From contig NZ_CP042288.1 of NCBI RefSeq assembly GCF_022559625.1, positions 1,558,409 to 1,622,408 on the forward strand: a stretch of DNA of 64,000 bases, written 5' to 3'. Source of the DNA: Aquisalinus flavus (GTDB taxonomy: Bacteria > Pseudomonadota > Alphaproteobacteria > Caulobacterales > Parvularculaceae). A program made the position numbers and the translations under genes. Positions 1 through 8,681 of this stretch are shown piece by piece (the first letter of the stretch is position 1; the number at the start of each line of letters is the position of its first letter). The notes below the pieces were generated by a model. That model did not search any database, was not told where the DNA came from, and saw nothing but the letters and a program-made list of their open reading frames with translations.

Positions 1-114
1 GTAGGCGATGCCCGCCGGGGACCCGGTTCTTGCGGCTGTTTTTCCGGGCAAATTGCGTGCTAGTGTAGGCGGCATGATCCGCCAACAAGAAGACATGAAG
101 GAACAGCCTGCCCC

Positions 115-816
115 GTGAGCAAGAGTGCCATCGCCCCGGATGAGGATGCCCCGCATATCCTGATCGTCGATGACGATTCGCGCATCTGCGAGCTGCTCAA
201 GCGTTTCCTGAAGGACAATGGTTATCACGCGACGACGGCAAGCAGTGCGGCGCAGGCGCGCAAGCTGATGGCGGGGCTGTCCTTCGACCTGCTGATCCTC
301 GACGTGATGATGCCGGGCGAGACCGGGTTCGAGCTGACCCAGTCGCTGCGCGAGACATCCTCGGTGCCGATCATCCTGTTGACCGCGCGGGGCCAGTCCG
401 GCGACCGGATCGAGGGGCTGGAACGCGGCGCCGACGATTACATGGCCAAGCCGTTCGAGCCGCGCGAGCTGCTGCTGCGCATCCGCAACCTGATGAAACG
501 GCGCGAGGCCGATGGCGCGCGCAAGACGGAATTTTCCTTCGGCGATTGCGTGTTCCACCCGGCCCGGGGCGAGCTGAAACGCGCCGGCGACATGGTGAAG
601 CTGACCAGCGGCGAACTGGATCTGTTGCGCACGCTGGTGCAGAAGCCGGGTGCGCCGATCTCCCGCGCGGCGCTGGCCGAGAAGACCTCCGCCGCCATGG
701 ACCGGTCGATCGACGTGCAGGTCACCCGCCTGCGCAAGAAGATCGAGGACGATCCGCGCAACCCGATGATCCTGCAGACCGTGCGCGGCGTCGGCTATGC
801 GCTGATGGTGGACTGA
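115..816 (+). CDS. OmpR/PhoB-family DNA-binding response regulator
   Basis: Cytoplasmic response regulator that should bind DNA when phosphorylated by the adjacent kinase. The receiver domain spans about residues 13-125, with the acidic pocket at D20/D21, phospho-acceptor D63 (in LILDVMMPG), switch T90 and conserved K112. A winged-helix DNA-binding domain follows (about 140-230, ending in the typical VRGVGYAL stretch). At 233 aa it has the normal length. GTG is chosen as start because it follows an AAGGAA ribosome site at 98-103. The kinase gene begins 2 bp after the stop, so the two form an operon. The family match is clear; the signal and the regulon cannot be read from sequence. Confidence 0.93.
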   Translation: MSKSAIAPDEDAPHILIVDDDSRICELLKRFLKDNGYHATTASSAAQARKLMAGLSFDLLILDVMMPGETGFELTQSLRETSSVPIILLTARGQSGDRIEGLERGADDYMAKPFEPRELLLRIRNLMKRREADGARKTEFSFGDCVFHPARGELKRAGDMVKLTSGELDLLRTLVQKPGAPISRAALAEKTSAAMDRSIDVQVTRLRKKIEDDPRNPMILQTVRGVGYALMVD

Positions 817-818
817 CC

Positions 819-2132
819 GTGAGCCTGTTGCGCCGCATCGCCCCGAAGAGCCTGTTTGCGCGCACGCTGCTGATCGTCGCCCTGCCCCTGTTCGTGACCC
901 AGTCTGTCGTCACCTATATCTTCTTCAACCGCCACTGGGAGGAAGTGACCGGTAATCTGTCGGCCAATGTGGCGGGCAATATCGCGCTGGTCACCGAGCT
1001 TTATCTGCAGGCGGAGGATGACGCCGCCCGAGAGGAGGTGATGCGCCTGTCGCGCGAGGATCTCGACATGGCGGTGCGCTTCCAGACGTTCGGGCAGATC
1101 CCCGAGAATGACAAGGTGTCGCTGTTCTCCGTGCTCGATTCGACGCTGGAGCGGCAGCTGGAAGACAGTCTGCGCCACCCGTTCTGGTACAATACCGCGG
1201 GCTACTGGGCCTATGTCGAAATCCGTGTACAGCTCGATGACGGCTATCTCGTCTTCCTGCCGCTGCGCGAGCGGGTGTTCGTGACCAATGGGCAGTTCTT
1301 CATCCTGTGGCTGATCGCGGCGACGCTGCTGCTCGGCTATGTCTCGATCGTGTTCATGCGCAACCAGGTGCGCTCGATCACCCGGCTGGCGGCGGCGGCG
1401 GAGGCTTTCGGCCTCGGCCGTGACATGCCCGAGTTCAAGCCGTCCGGTGCGCGCGAGGTGCGGGCTGCGGGCAATGCCTTCATCGCCATGCGCCAGAGGA
1501 TCAAGCGCCATCTGAACCAGCGCACGACGATGCTGGCCGGTGTCAGCCACGATCTGCGCACGCCCCTCACCCGGCTGAAACTGGCGCTGGCGATGCAGCC
1601 GGAAACGGACGATGTGCGCGACATGAAGAACGATGTCGACGAGATGGAGACGATGCTGGAGGGCTATCTGTCTTTCGCGCGCAGCCAGAACGCCGAGGAG
1701 CCGGTGCTGTTCGACCTGACCGAGCTGGTCAACGAGGTGGTCGACGACAGTGCCCGCACCGGCAAGCGGCTGCAGACGGATTTGCAGAGGGGCCTGCAGA
1801 TTGACGCGCGGCGCAATTCGATGAAGCGGGCGATCTCCAACCTCGTCAGCAATGCGTTCAAGCATGGCCGCATCGTGTGCCTGACGACACGGCGGGCGGA
1901 CGGGAATATCGAGATCATCATCGACGATGACGGGCCCGGTATCGACCCGGCGGAATATGCCGAGGCGTTCAAGCCGTTCTCGCGCCTCGACAATGCGCGC
2001 AACCAGAACACGCCGGGTATCGGCCTGGGGCTGACCGTGGTGCGCGATGTCGCGCGCGCCCATGGCGGGGATATCGTACTCGACAGATCGCCGCAGGACG
2101 GCCTGCGCGCGATGCTTCGTATTCCCGGATGA
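819..2132 (+). CDS. EnvZ-like membrane sensor histidine kinase
   Basis: Partner kinase of the preceding OmpR-type regulator. Start is GTG, 2 bp after the regulator's stop, giving 437 aa; a longer in-frame opening overlaps the regulator and is not used. Order of parts: a first membrane segment at about residues 15-36, a periplasmic domain of about 120 residues, a second membrane segment at about 160-180, HAMP (about 180-232), the dimerisation/phospho-acceptor helix with H244 (GVSHDLRTPLTRL), and a HATPase_c domain with a DDDGPGI box and a GIGLGLTVV box. The layout is that of EnvZ. The ligand is unknown. Confidence 0.92.
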   Translation: MSLLRRIAPKSLFARTLLIVALPLFVTQSVVTYIFFNRHWEEVTGNLSANVAGNIALVTELYLQAEDDAAREEVMRLSREDLDMAVRFQTFGQIPENDKVSLFSVLDSTLERQLEDSLRHPFWYNTAGYWAYVEIRVQLDDGYLVFLPLRERVFVTNGQFFILWLIAATLLLGYVSIVFMRNQVRSITRLAAAAEAFGLGRDMPEFKPSGAREVRAAGNAFIAMRQRIKRHLNQRTTMLAGVSHDLRTPLTRLKLALAMQPETDDVRDMKNDVDEMETMLEGYLSFARSQNAEEPVLFDLTELVNEVVDDSARTGKRLQTDLQRGLQIDARRNSMKRAISNLVSNAFKHGRIVCLTTRRADGNIEIIIDDDGPGIDPAEYAEAFKPFSRLDNARNQNTPGIGLGLTVVRDVARAHGGDIVLDRSPQDGLRAMLRIPG

Positions 2133-2183
2133 TACCGGAACATCGCCGGTTAGCGCTGTTTCACGCGCGCCGCATCGGCCCTG

Positions 2184-2283
2184 GACCCTGTCGTGTTACG
2201 GTCGAGACGCTCAAAGGGCCTCGATTGCCTGATTGTTGCGTTTCCTTGCGGTGAACCGGTTTCCACTTCACCCGGAAACGGCC
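2184..2283. repeat. RIME-like palindromic intergenic repeat, copy A
   Basis: About 100 bp between the kinase and cobT that closely resembles a second stretch at 5348-5448. Both carry the core GGTGAACCGGTTTCCACTTC followed by a GGAAAC arm, and both have an upstream AAAGGGCCT block. The 3' half folds into a long hairpin (GCGTTTCC...GGAAACG, with inner CGGTGAA/TTCACC arms). Two palindromes in about 105 bp match the general description of Rhizobium intergenic mosaic elements (RIME); the assignment to that family is inference. Copy A ends about 13 bp before the cobT start codon. Confidence 0.7.
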
Positions 2284-2295
2284 TATGTTAGCCCC

Positions 2296-4227
2296 ATGAG
2301 CGATCAGACCGAATCCCCCATCGAGGCGTTCAAGCGCGCCCTCATCCACACCACCCGCGCCCTGTCCTCGCAGGAGGAAGTGGACGTGTCGTTTGGCGGC
2401 GATGCATCGAGCGTGGTCGGCAAGAAGGCGCGCATTCCGCTGCCGCCGCGCAAGCTGTCGCGCGAGGCTGCCGCCATCGCCCGCGGCCAGGCCGATATCG
2501 CGGCGCTGCGCCTCGCCCATCACGACAGCATGACCCATATGCAGATGGAGCCGCCGACGGGGGAGAGCCGCGCCATGTTCAAGGCGCTGGAGGAGGCCCG
2601 GGTCGAGGCCGTCGGCTCGAACGCGCTGCGCGGCGTAGGCGACAATATCGATGCCGTCCTTGAAAAGACCTGCCACGACAAGGGCTATGCCCGGATGGAA
2701 GACCGCCAGGACGTGCCCCTGTCCGACATTGCCGGGCTGATCGCGCGCGAGCGGATGACCGGGCGGGCGGTGCCCAAATCGGCCGCGACGCTGGTCGATA
2801 TGTGGCGCGAGGAGATCGAGGCCAAGGCCGGCAGGTCGCTCGATCTGCTGAAAGACGCCTCGGTGCTGCATGACCAGTCGAGCTTTGCCCATCTTGCCCG
2901 CTCGATCATCCGTGACCTTGTCCCGGGCGAAGACCTCGGCGACGAGGAAGAAACCGACGACGAGAGCGACGCCCCTGACGAGGACGAGCAGGACGAGCCC
3001 GATGACGACGACGATCAGGACGAGGATGATGACGACACCGGCTCCGACACGCCGGACGAGTCCGTGCCCGATTTCGGCGAGGGCATGGACGGGGAAAGCG
3101 ACGAGGAGAGCCCCGAGGAGCAGGAAAGCCAGCTCGACCAGATGTCCGCCGACGAGATGCAGGGCGCGGCGGCCCGGCCGGTCTTCGAGGGCGATACAAG
3201 CGCCAATTACAAGGTCTATACCCGCGAGTTCGACGAGATCGCCGAGGCGGTGGATCTGTGCGACCCGGAGGAGCTGACGCGCCTGCGCCGCCTGCTCGAC
3301 CAGCAGCTGGAAAATCTGCACACGGTGGTATCCAAGCTGGCCAACCGCCTGCAGCGCAAGCTGATGGCGCAGCAGAACCGTGCCTGGCAGTTCGATCTGG
3401 ATGAAGGCATTCTCGATGCCGCGCGGCTCGCCCGGGTCATCGCAGATCCGTCGCAGCCGCTTTCCTACAAGCAGGAGAAGGACCTGGAGTTCCGCGACAC
3501 GACCGTGACGCTGCTGATCGACAATTCCGGCTCGATGCGCGGGCGGCCGATTTCGATCGCGGCGACGTGTGCGGATATTCTTGCCCGCACGCTGGAGCGC
3601 TGCTCGGTCAAGACCGAGATCCTCGGCTTTACGACGCGCGCCTGGAAAGGCGGCCAGTCACGCGAGAAATGGGCTGCCGATGGCCGGCCGGAACAGCCGG
3701 GGCGGCTGAACGATCTTCGTCATATCGTCTACAAGGCCGCCGATGCGCCGTGGCGCCGGGCGCGGCAGAATCTCGGGCTGATGATGAAGGAAGGCCTGTT
3801 GAAGGAGAATATCGACGGCGAGGCGCTGCTGTGGGCGCATGACCGGCTGGTGCGGCGGCCCGAGGCGCGGCGCATCCTGATGGTCATCTCCGACGGCGCG
3901 CCGGTCGATGACACGACCTCCTCGACCAATGGCGGGGCCTATCTGGAGAAGCATCTGCGCGAGGTGATCAAGGTGATCGAGACACGCTCGCCGGTGCAGC
4001 TGATCGCCATCGGCATCGGCCATGACGTGACCCGCTTCTATTCCCGCGCGCTGACGATTGCCGACGCCGAACAGCTTGGCGGCGCCATGGTCGACAAGCT
4101 GGCCGAACTGTTCGACGAGAACGCCTTCCGCCTGCCCTATGATGCACGCGGCCACATGCTCGGCAAGCCCAAGGCAGACTCGGGCAAGGCGGGCAGCACG
4201 ACCTTCAGTACACGCAGCAGACAGTAA
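2296..4227 (+). CDS. cobT: Cobaltochelatase subunit CobT
   Basis: Subunit of the ATP-dependent CobNST complex, which inserts cobalt into hydrogenobyrinate a,c-diamide in aerobic cobalamin synthesis. The 643 aa fit the family's usual length. N-terminal CobT domain (about 1-210), a very acidic Asp/Glu linker (about 214-290), then a C-terminal von Willebrand A domain whose metal-binding motif is D409-N-S411-G-S413. The ATG at 2296 is chosen because the longer in-frame opening runs through the upstream repeat. The AAA+ partner cobS, often adjacent to cobT, is not in this window. The next gene (phytase-like) and rpmB are common cobT neighbours in alphaproteobacteria. Confidence 0.93.
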   Translation: MSDQTESPIEAFKRALIHTTRALSSQEEVDVSFGGDASSVVGKKARIPLPPRKLSREAAAIARGQADIAALRLAHHDSMTHMQMEPPTGESRAMFKALEEARVEAVGSNALRGVGDNIDAVLEKTCHDKGYARMEDRQDVPLSDIAGLIARERMTGRAVPKSAATLVDMWREEIEAKAGRSLDLLKDASVLHDQSSFAHLARSIIRDLVPGEDLGDEEETDDESDAPDEDEQDEPDDDDDQDEDDDDTGSDTPDESVPDFGEGMDGESDEESPEEQESQLDQMSADEMQGAAARPVFEGDTSANYKVYTREFDEIAEAVDLCDPEELTRLRRLLDQQLENLHTVVSKLANRLQRKLMAQQNRAWQFDLDEGILDAARLARVIADPSQPLSYKQEKDLEFRDTTVTLLIDNSGSMRGRPISIAATCADILARTLERCSVKTEILGFTTRAWKGGQSREKWAADGRPEQPGRLNDLRHIVYKAADAPWRRARQNLGLMMKEGLLKENIDGEALLWAHDRLVRRPEARRILMVISDGAPVDDTTSSTNGGAYLEKHLREVIKVIETRSPVQLIAIGIGHDVTRFYSRALTIADAEQLGGAMVDKLAELFDENAFRLPYDARGHMLGKPKADSGKAGSTTFSTRSRQ

Positions 4228-4240
4228 ACCGGAGTTGCCA

Positions 4241-5338
4241 ATGCGCCTGTCCCTTCACGGCCTGAGACTGACGGCGGCAGCGCTGGCGATCGGTATCGCC
4301 GCCCCTGCCATGGCGTCCGCCCTGTCGTCTGCCTGGATCGGCCACTCGGCTGACGCCCCCAAATCCGTGGCGGCCCAGCGCGAGACCGGCGCGGCGTGGC
4401 AACCGATAGAGATCACCGCCCGCCCCTATGGCGAGGACAGCGCGACCGGCGAGCCGGCGCCGCTGACGATCGGCAGGTTAAGCCTCGCCGGGGCGCTGGT
4501 GCTGACCTCGCCCGATGACTCATTCGGCGGCTTTTCGGGCTTGCGCTTCGCCGCGGACGAGGGCCGGCTCTATGCGATTTCCGACCGGGCGAAATGGTTG
4601 CGGGCGGATGTGACGTTTGCGGACAATGGCGCGGTCGAGGCGCTGTCCGGCGGGGCGCTGGCCAATTTCACCTTCTATGGCGGCGAGATCATCACCGGCG
4701 CCCGGGCCGATGCCGAAGCGTTGGCCCTGACGCCCGATGGCGGTGCCATTGTCGGCTTCGAGCGCGAGCACCGGCTGGAATATTACGCCCGGGAAGGCGA
4801 TGAGTTCACCATTGCCGCGCGGGTCATGCCCAAGGATTTGCTGGAAAAACTGCCCAACAACGAATCGATGGAGTCGGTCGCCTTGCTGACCGATGGCCGC
4901 ATCGTCGCGATTGCCGAAGGGACGGCCGACGGCCGGGCCGAGCGGCCGGGCTGGATCTCACCGCCGGACATCCACGCCGAGGGCACCGGGGACTGGTCGC
5001 CGTTTCAGTATGTCCCGGCGGAGGAGTTTTCCCCTACGGACATGGCGCAGGACCCGGCGACCGGGGACATCTATGTCGTCGAGCGCGCCTATTCACGTGC
5101 CCGCGGCGTGCGCGCCCGCGTGACGCGCTTTCCTTTGTCCGCCCTGCAGCCGGGCGCGCTGATCGAGCCGGAGGAACTGGCCTCGCTCAATGCGCTGCAC
5201 GGCGTGGACAACATGGAAGGGCTGGATTTGCGCCGCCGCGAGGACGGGCAGCTGGTGCTGGTCATGATCTCGGATGACAATTTCAATATCGCCCAGCGCA
5301 CGGTGCTGATGAGCTGGCTGGTGACCGACAGGCCTTGA
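4241..5338 (+). CDS. Secreted esterase-like protein of the phytase-like family
   Basis: A 365 aa exported protein with a signal peptide at about residues 1-27 (ends APAMASA) and a phytase-like/esterase-like beta-propeller domain (about 75-360) with motifs such as FSGLRF, ISDRAKWL and NNESMESVAL. These proteins are usually annotated as 'esterase-like activity of phytase family', without a proven substrate. The ATG has a GGAG ribosome site 10 bp upstream and lies 13 bp after cobT, so the two are probably co-transcribed. The cobT neighbour is a recurrent pairing and does not show a role in cobalamin synthesis. Confidence 0.82.
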   Translation: MRLSLHGLRLTAAALAIGIAAPAMASALSSAWIGHSADAPKSVAAQRETGAAWQPIEITARPYGEDSATGEPAPLTIGRLSLAGALVLTSPDDSFGGFSGLRFAADEGRLYAISDRAKWLRADVTFADNGAVEALSGGALANFTFYGGEIITGARADAEALALTPDGGAIVGFEREHRLEYYAREGDEFTIAARVMPKDLLEKLPNNESMESVALLTDGRIVAIAEGTADGRAERPGWISPPDIHAEGTGDWSPFQYVPAEEFSPTDMAQDPATGDIYVVERAYSRARGVRARVTRFPLSALQPGALIEPEELASLNALHGVDNMEGLDLRRREDGQLVLVMISDDNFNIAQRTVLMSWLVTDRP

Positions 5339-5347
5339 TATCCGCTG

Positions 5348-5448
5348 TAGACCCTTTGAGCTTTCTGTCGCAGCGCTGAAAGGGCCTGGATTCCTTGTTT
5401 GTCGCGTTTCCTCACGGTGAACCGGTTTCCACTTCACCGGGAAACGCT
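5348..5448. repeat. RIME-like palindromic intergenic repeat, copy B
   Basis: Second copy of the element at 2184-2283, here between two convergent genes. First palindrome: ACCCTTTGAGC near 5350 with GCTGAAAGGGC near 5376. Second palindrome: GCGTTTCC (5404-5411) + CGGTGAA (5415-5421), loop 5422-5432, then TTCACCG (5433-5439) + GGAAACGC (5440-5447), with a 3-nt bulge. The element runs right up to the stop codon of the minus-strand transporter gene at 5449. It may act as a transcript-end structure for both neighbours. Confidence 0.72.
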
Positions 5449-6183
5449 CTAATACCCGCCCAGCCCCAGATGCGGTCGCAGGGAGCGGCGCAGCGAGCGG
5501 TAGAATGGCAGGAAGGCCAGCGCCAGCACGGCCTTGATGCAGAAATCGACGATCAGCCAGCTGAGCCAGGGCACGTTCTGCAAACCGCCGCCGGTCGAAT
5601 AGACCACGGGGAAATAGATCAGCGCCTGAACGCCGAATCCGAAAACCACCCCGTAAAACGGTGCCCGCCACCAGCGTCCGCCGCGGGTGACGTCGTAGAT
5701 ATGGACTGCGATGAGCTGGCCGATATACCAGCTGACGAAGAAGCCGACCATGAACCGTACGCCCGGCATGTCGCCAGGCTGCAATTGCGGGGCGAGATAG
5801 AAAAGCATGGCGACGATGGCGATGGCGGTCAGCATCCACGCGACGCCCATGACGCGCCCGGCATAGACCGCGCCATGACAGCGCGTGATGCAGATCAGAA
5901 CAGGCATGGAAAGAACCAGCAGCCCCTCGCCCCAGCTGAGCCAGTTGCTGGGCGAGATATTGTCCTGACCGCCGGTCAGCCCGTCATACAGGCGCAGCGG
6001 CAGGTCGAGCAGCAGGATGGAGGTGATGAAGATCGGCGCGACAAACAGCGCGTATTTCAGAATCTGCCAGGATCTGTAAAGAGCCCGCTGGAGCTGGCGG
6101 CGGACGCGGTCTGCCGCCGTTTCCTCCCGCTTGCGGAAATACTCGCTTACATTGACTGTTTCTGACTCGATACCCTGCGACAT
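5449..6183 (-). CDS. VUT/YhhQ-family transporter (probable queuosine-precursor uptake)
   Basis: Polytopic inner-membrane protein, 244 aa, with about six hydrophobic segments after a charged 40-residue cytoplasmic N-terminus. The second half matches YhhQ: a Y-I-GQ-x3-VH motif, RWWRAP, FG, and a final D-x-C-x-K...FLPFY segment. YhhQ takes up 7-cyano-7-deazaguanine or 7-aminomethyl-7-deazaguanine for queuosine in tRNA; applying that substrate here is inference. The N-terminal half is less typical than in E. coli YhhQ. It is downstream of rpmB on the same strand (55 bp gap). Its stop codon abuts repeat copy B. Confidence 0.7.
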   Translation of the reverse strand: MSQGIESETVNVSEYFRKREETAADRVRRQLQRALYRSWQILKYALFVAPIFITSILLLDLPLRLYDGLTGGQDNISPSNWLSWGEGLLVLSMPVLICITRCHGAVYAGRVMGVAWMLTAIAIVAMLFYLAPQLQPGDMPGVRFMVGFFVSWYIGQLIAVHIYDVTRGGRWWRAPFYGVVFGFGVQALIYFPVVYSTGGGLQNVPWLSWLIVDFCIKAVLALAFLPFYRSLRRSLRPHLGLGGY

Positions 6184-6238
6184 GATAGCGATTTTACCTC
6201 AAAACCACGCCGCAGAGCAGAGAAAAATTTATCGGCTC

Positions 6239-6523
6239 TTAAGCCGTCGCGGAGCGCTGGACTTCTTTCTTCACTTTCAGCGCAGCGGAAGACAGCTGCT
6301 CGTCCTTGGCTTTCATCAGGAAAGCATCAAGGCCGCCAACATGATCGACAGAACGCAAGGCGTGTGCCGAAATGCGGAATTTGAACGAACGGCCGAGGCC
6401 TTCGCTCTGCAGCGTCACCCTGCACAGATTCGGCAGGTAGCGGCGCTTCGTCTTGTTATGGGCGTGTGAGACATTGTTACCCGTGATCGGGCCTTTGCCA
6501 GTCAGTTCACATACGCGGGACAT
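6239..6523 (-). CDS. rpmB: 50S ribosomal protein L28
   Basis: A 94 aa basic protein starting [12 protein letters not shown] and containing the diagnostic [15 protein letters not shown] and [18 protein letters not shown] stretches of bacterial L28, which binds 23S rRNA near the E site. Length is normal for alphaproteobacteria, whose L28 is longer than the E. coli form. It is divergent from the DUF3108 gene at 6836, with a 312 bp intergenic stretch holding promoters for both directions. Confidence 0.97.
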   Translation of the reverse strand: MSRVCELTGKGPITGNNVSHAHNKTKRRYLPNLCRVTLQSEGLGRSFKFRISAHALRSVDHVGGLDAFLMKAKDEQLSSAALKVKKEVQRSATA

Positions 6524-6835
6524 GGGTCATTATCCTTGCTATTCCGGGGCCGCCGGAAAGGTCGGCGGAAAATCTGTCAAATCGAGCGACTGCACATACT
6601 TGAGAGCCTCTTTCCCGTCAAGCTTCCCCAACCAATTTTCAGGCGTTAATATATGCCGGGTCGATGCAGCTTTCGCTCGACGGGCAAATCGGGGGATGGC
6701 CACATCAACAGAGTTTAACGGGTCTGGCTCATGAAATTGTGATCAAATACCACAATTCCGCCCGCAATCAGGGCATTTTCGCCCGAATTAGCCGTTACAA
6801 CGTGACAAAAGAAATTGTGTCATAAAGGGACCACC
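6524..6835. promoter_or_regulatory. Divergent intergenic region between rpmB and the DUF3108 gene
   Basis: 312 bp without a convincing gene. It must hold the rpmB promoter (minus) and the DUF3108 promoter (plus). The right half (about 6720-6830) is AT-rich relative to its surroundings and carries the near-repeated words AATTGTGATCAAATACCACAA and AAAAGAAATTGTGTCA. I could not assign -35/-10 boxes with confidence. Confidence 0.4.
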
Positions 6836-7795
6836 ATGAAAAACCTACTGCGAAAGATTTCACGCAAATCGCTGGCTGGCGCCACAGCGCTCGCCGGTTT
6901 CGGCCTCGGAGCTGCCGCCCTTGCCCAGGTTTCGCTGAGCACGGACGTCAACCTGCCGGTCAACTCGCCGGAGTGGAAGGAGCATTTCGCGGTCGATTAC
7001 ATTTTCGAGCGCCCGACCGTACCCGCCGTGCCGTTGCAGGATGCCGTGCGCTACGAGGCGACCTATAGCGGCCGCGCTGCCGGCTTCGATATCGGGCGGA
7101 TCAAGATGGTCGCCGATATCGGCAGTGAAGCCTACAAGATCGACTATCGCATCGAACAGAAGGGCGTCGCCCGCTGGTTTTCCCAAACCGAGACGGACAG
7201 CCTGTCGGTCGGCACGCTGCAGGATGGCAAGCTGACCTCTCTCTTTTACCAGAAGCTCGAGAAAGAGGATGATGGCCACCAATATGTCGAGCTGGTGCGC
7301 AACGGAAGCGACAACCGGTTCAGCCTGTGGTCGGACCCGCAATATGATCTCTACTGGCCGGTGCCGCAAAGCCATGCCGCCGGGACAGTCGACCCGATCG
7401 GCGCCCAGATCATGATGGGCTTCACCGACACGCCGGAAGGCAAGGACCCGTGCGACCGTGTCCTGAAGATCTATGACGGCAAGCGGCGCTGGGACATGAC
7501 CATCTCGCGCGATGGCGGCAATGACCTGCGCTCGCGCGATGGCTACACCGGCCCGGCGATCCGGTGCACGATCCGCCAGAAGCGTGTGGCTGGCTTCAAG
7601 CCGGAGAAGATTGCTGAATCCATGCCCGATGGCCACGTCTATCTTGCGGCGGTGCCGGAAGAGCTGCGCACGGCCAATTTCGCTTACGTCCCGGTACGGA
7701 TGGAAGGCGATTACGGCATCATCAATGCCCGTCTCGAGGCCCAGGACATCCGCATCACCGGGCCTGACGGTCAGAGCTACAGGCTCGGAGAATAA
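6836..7795 (+). CDS. Exported DUF3108 domain protein
   Basis: A 319 aa protein with a signal peptide (basic MKNLLRKISRKS, hydrophobic stretch, cut near ALAQ at about residue 32), then a DUF3108 domain (about 55-260) with the usual DPIGA and PCDRVLKIYDGKRRWD motifs. Predicted periplasmic; function unknown. ATG 6836 is preferred over one 21 bp upstream because AAGGGA at 6825-6830 is well spaced. DUF3108 genes are frequent neighbours of rpmB in alphaproteobacteria; here the two are divergent. Confidence 0.8.
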   Translation: MKNLLRKISRKSLAGATALAGFGLGAAALAQVSLSTDVNLPVNSPEWKEHFAVDYIFERPTVPAVPLQDAVRYEATYSGRAAGFDIGRIKMVADIGSEAYKIDYRIEQKGVARWFSQTETDSLSVGTLQDGKLTSLFYQKLEKEDDGHQYVELVRNGSDNRFSLWSDPQYDLYWPVPQSHAAGTVDPIGAQIMMGFTDTPEGKDPCDRVLKIYDGKRRWDMTISRDGGNDLRSRDGYTGPAIRCTIRQKRVAGFKPEKIAESMPDGHVYLAAVPEELRTANFAYVPVRMEGDYGIINARLEAQDIRITGPDGQSYRLGE

Positions 7796-7801
7796 TCCCG
7801 A

Positions 7802-8680
7802 TCAGCGGGCGGTGTGACGATGCATCGCCCGCACGGTCTCGCAGATCGCATCACAGCTGGTGCCTGTCAGAATGGTGACATGGTCATCCTTGGGGAACTC
7901 GACATATTTGCCGAACCCCGAGCTGATGCTGGCGCGATCGGCCATTGCCCTGTTCATGCCGTTGAGCATGGTCGAGGCATAGATCGCAATGGCCAAGCGC
8001 TCGAACCCGCTGCCCTGGAAATAGTTGGCATCGTGATCGATGGCGGCGACTTCGTCGCGCGTGGCGCCGAGGTGGCGGTCCGAGCCATAGGACCAGATCT
8101 TGTCGGCCCGCGCCTGGCCCTGCAGCTTGAAGTTATTCGGGAAATAGCGGGCAATTGGCGAAGCGAGCCCTTTTTTGGCGCCGAAAACCGCCGTGCCAAG
8201 CAGAAAGCCGTAATTGGACCACAGGAACCGCCCCTGCGTCTTTGCGAGCTGTTGTGGCGAAAGGGCATCGATAAAGACGAGACCGCGTAATTCTTCCGGA
8301 TACAGATTGGCGTAAGTTTGCAGGCGCAACCCGGCCATGGAATGACCGAGCAGGATGAAGGGATCCGACTGGCCGAGCGCGGCACACAGGCGGCGCATGT
8401 CCTCGACGTGGAATTTCGGGTTCGGCGAGACATCGTCTGGCACAGCGTCGCTCGCCCCCATGCCGGCGCGGTCGTAGAGGCAGACCCGAAAATCCTGCTT
8501 CAGGTTCTCCTTGATCCACCAGCCGTCGGCATAGATGCCGAAGGCACCGGCATCGTAGAGCACAAAGGGCGCCTCTTCGGGGCCGTCGATGAGATAGTGC
8601 AGCCGCCGCCCCGGCGCCACGTCGATCATGTCGAAACTCGGCTCCGGCTGAGTTTTATCGATCTGGCCGCTATCCGTCAT
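7802..8680 (-). CDS. Alpha/beta hydrolase
   Basis: A 292 aa alpha/beta-fold hydrolase with no signal peptide. Nucleophile elbow is GHSMAG (serine in the centre), with D in VFIDALSP and H in FPKDDHVTIL completing a plausible catalytic triad; YDRAGMGASD is typical of the family. The start ATG lies 1 bp after the stop of the GT39 gene, with GGAGCG just upstream, so it is the third gene of the GT2-GT39-hydrolase operon. It may act on a lipid or glycan intermediate of that pathway, but the substrate cannot be read from sequence. Confidence 0.82.
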   Translation of the reverse strand: MTDSGQIDKTQPEPSFDMIDVAPGRRLHYLIDGPEEAPFVLYDAGAFGIYADGWWIKENLKQDFRVCLYDRAGMGASDAVPDDVSPNPKFHVEDMRRLCAALGQSDPFILLGHSMAGLRLQTYANLYPEELRGLVFIDALSPQQLAKTQGRFLWSNYGFLLGTAVFGAKKGLASPIARYFPNNFKLQGQARADKIWSYGSDRHLGATRDEVAAIDHDANYFQGSGFERLAIAIYASTMLNGMNRAMADRASISSGFGKYVEFPKDDHVTILTGTSCDAICETVRAMHRHTAR

Positions 8681-8681
8681 C

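Noticed and set aside
1..75. A minus-strand frame open from an ATG at 75 to the window edge
   Set aside because: Only 25 codons are visible and no family is recognisable; a divergent gene may start here but cannot be supported.
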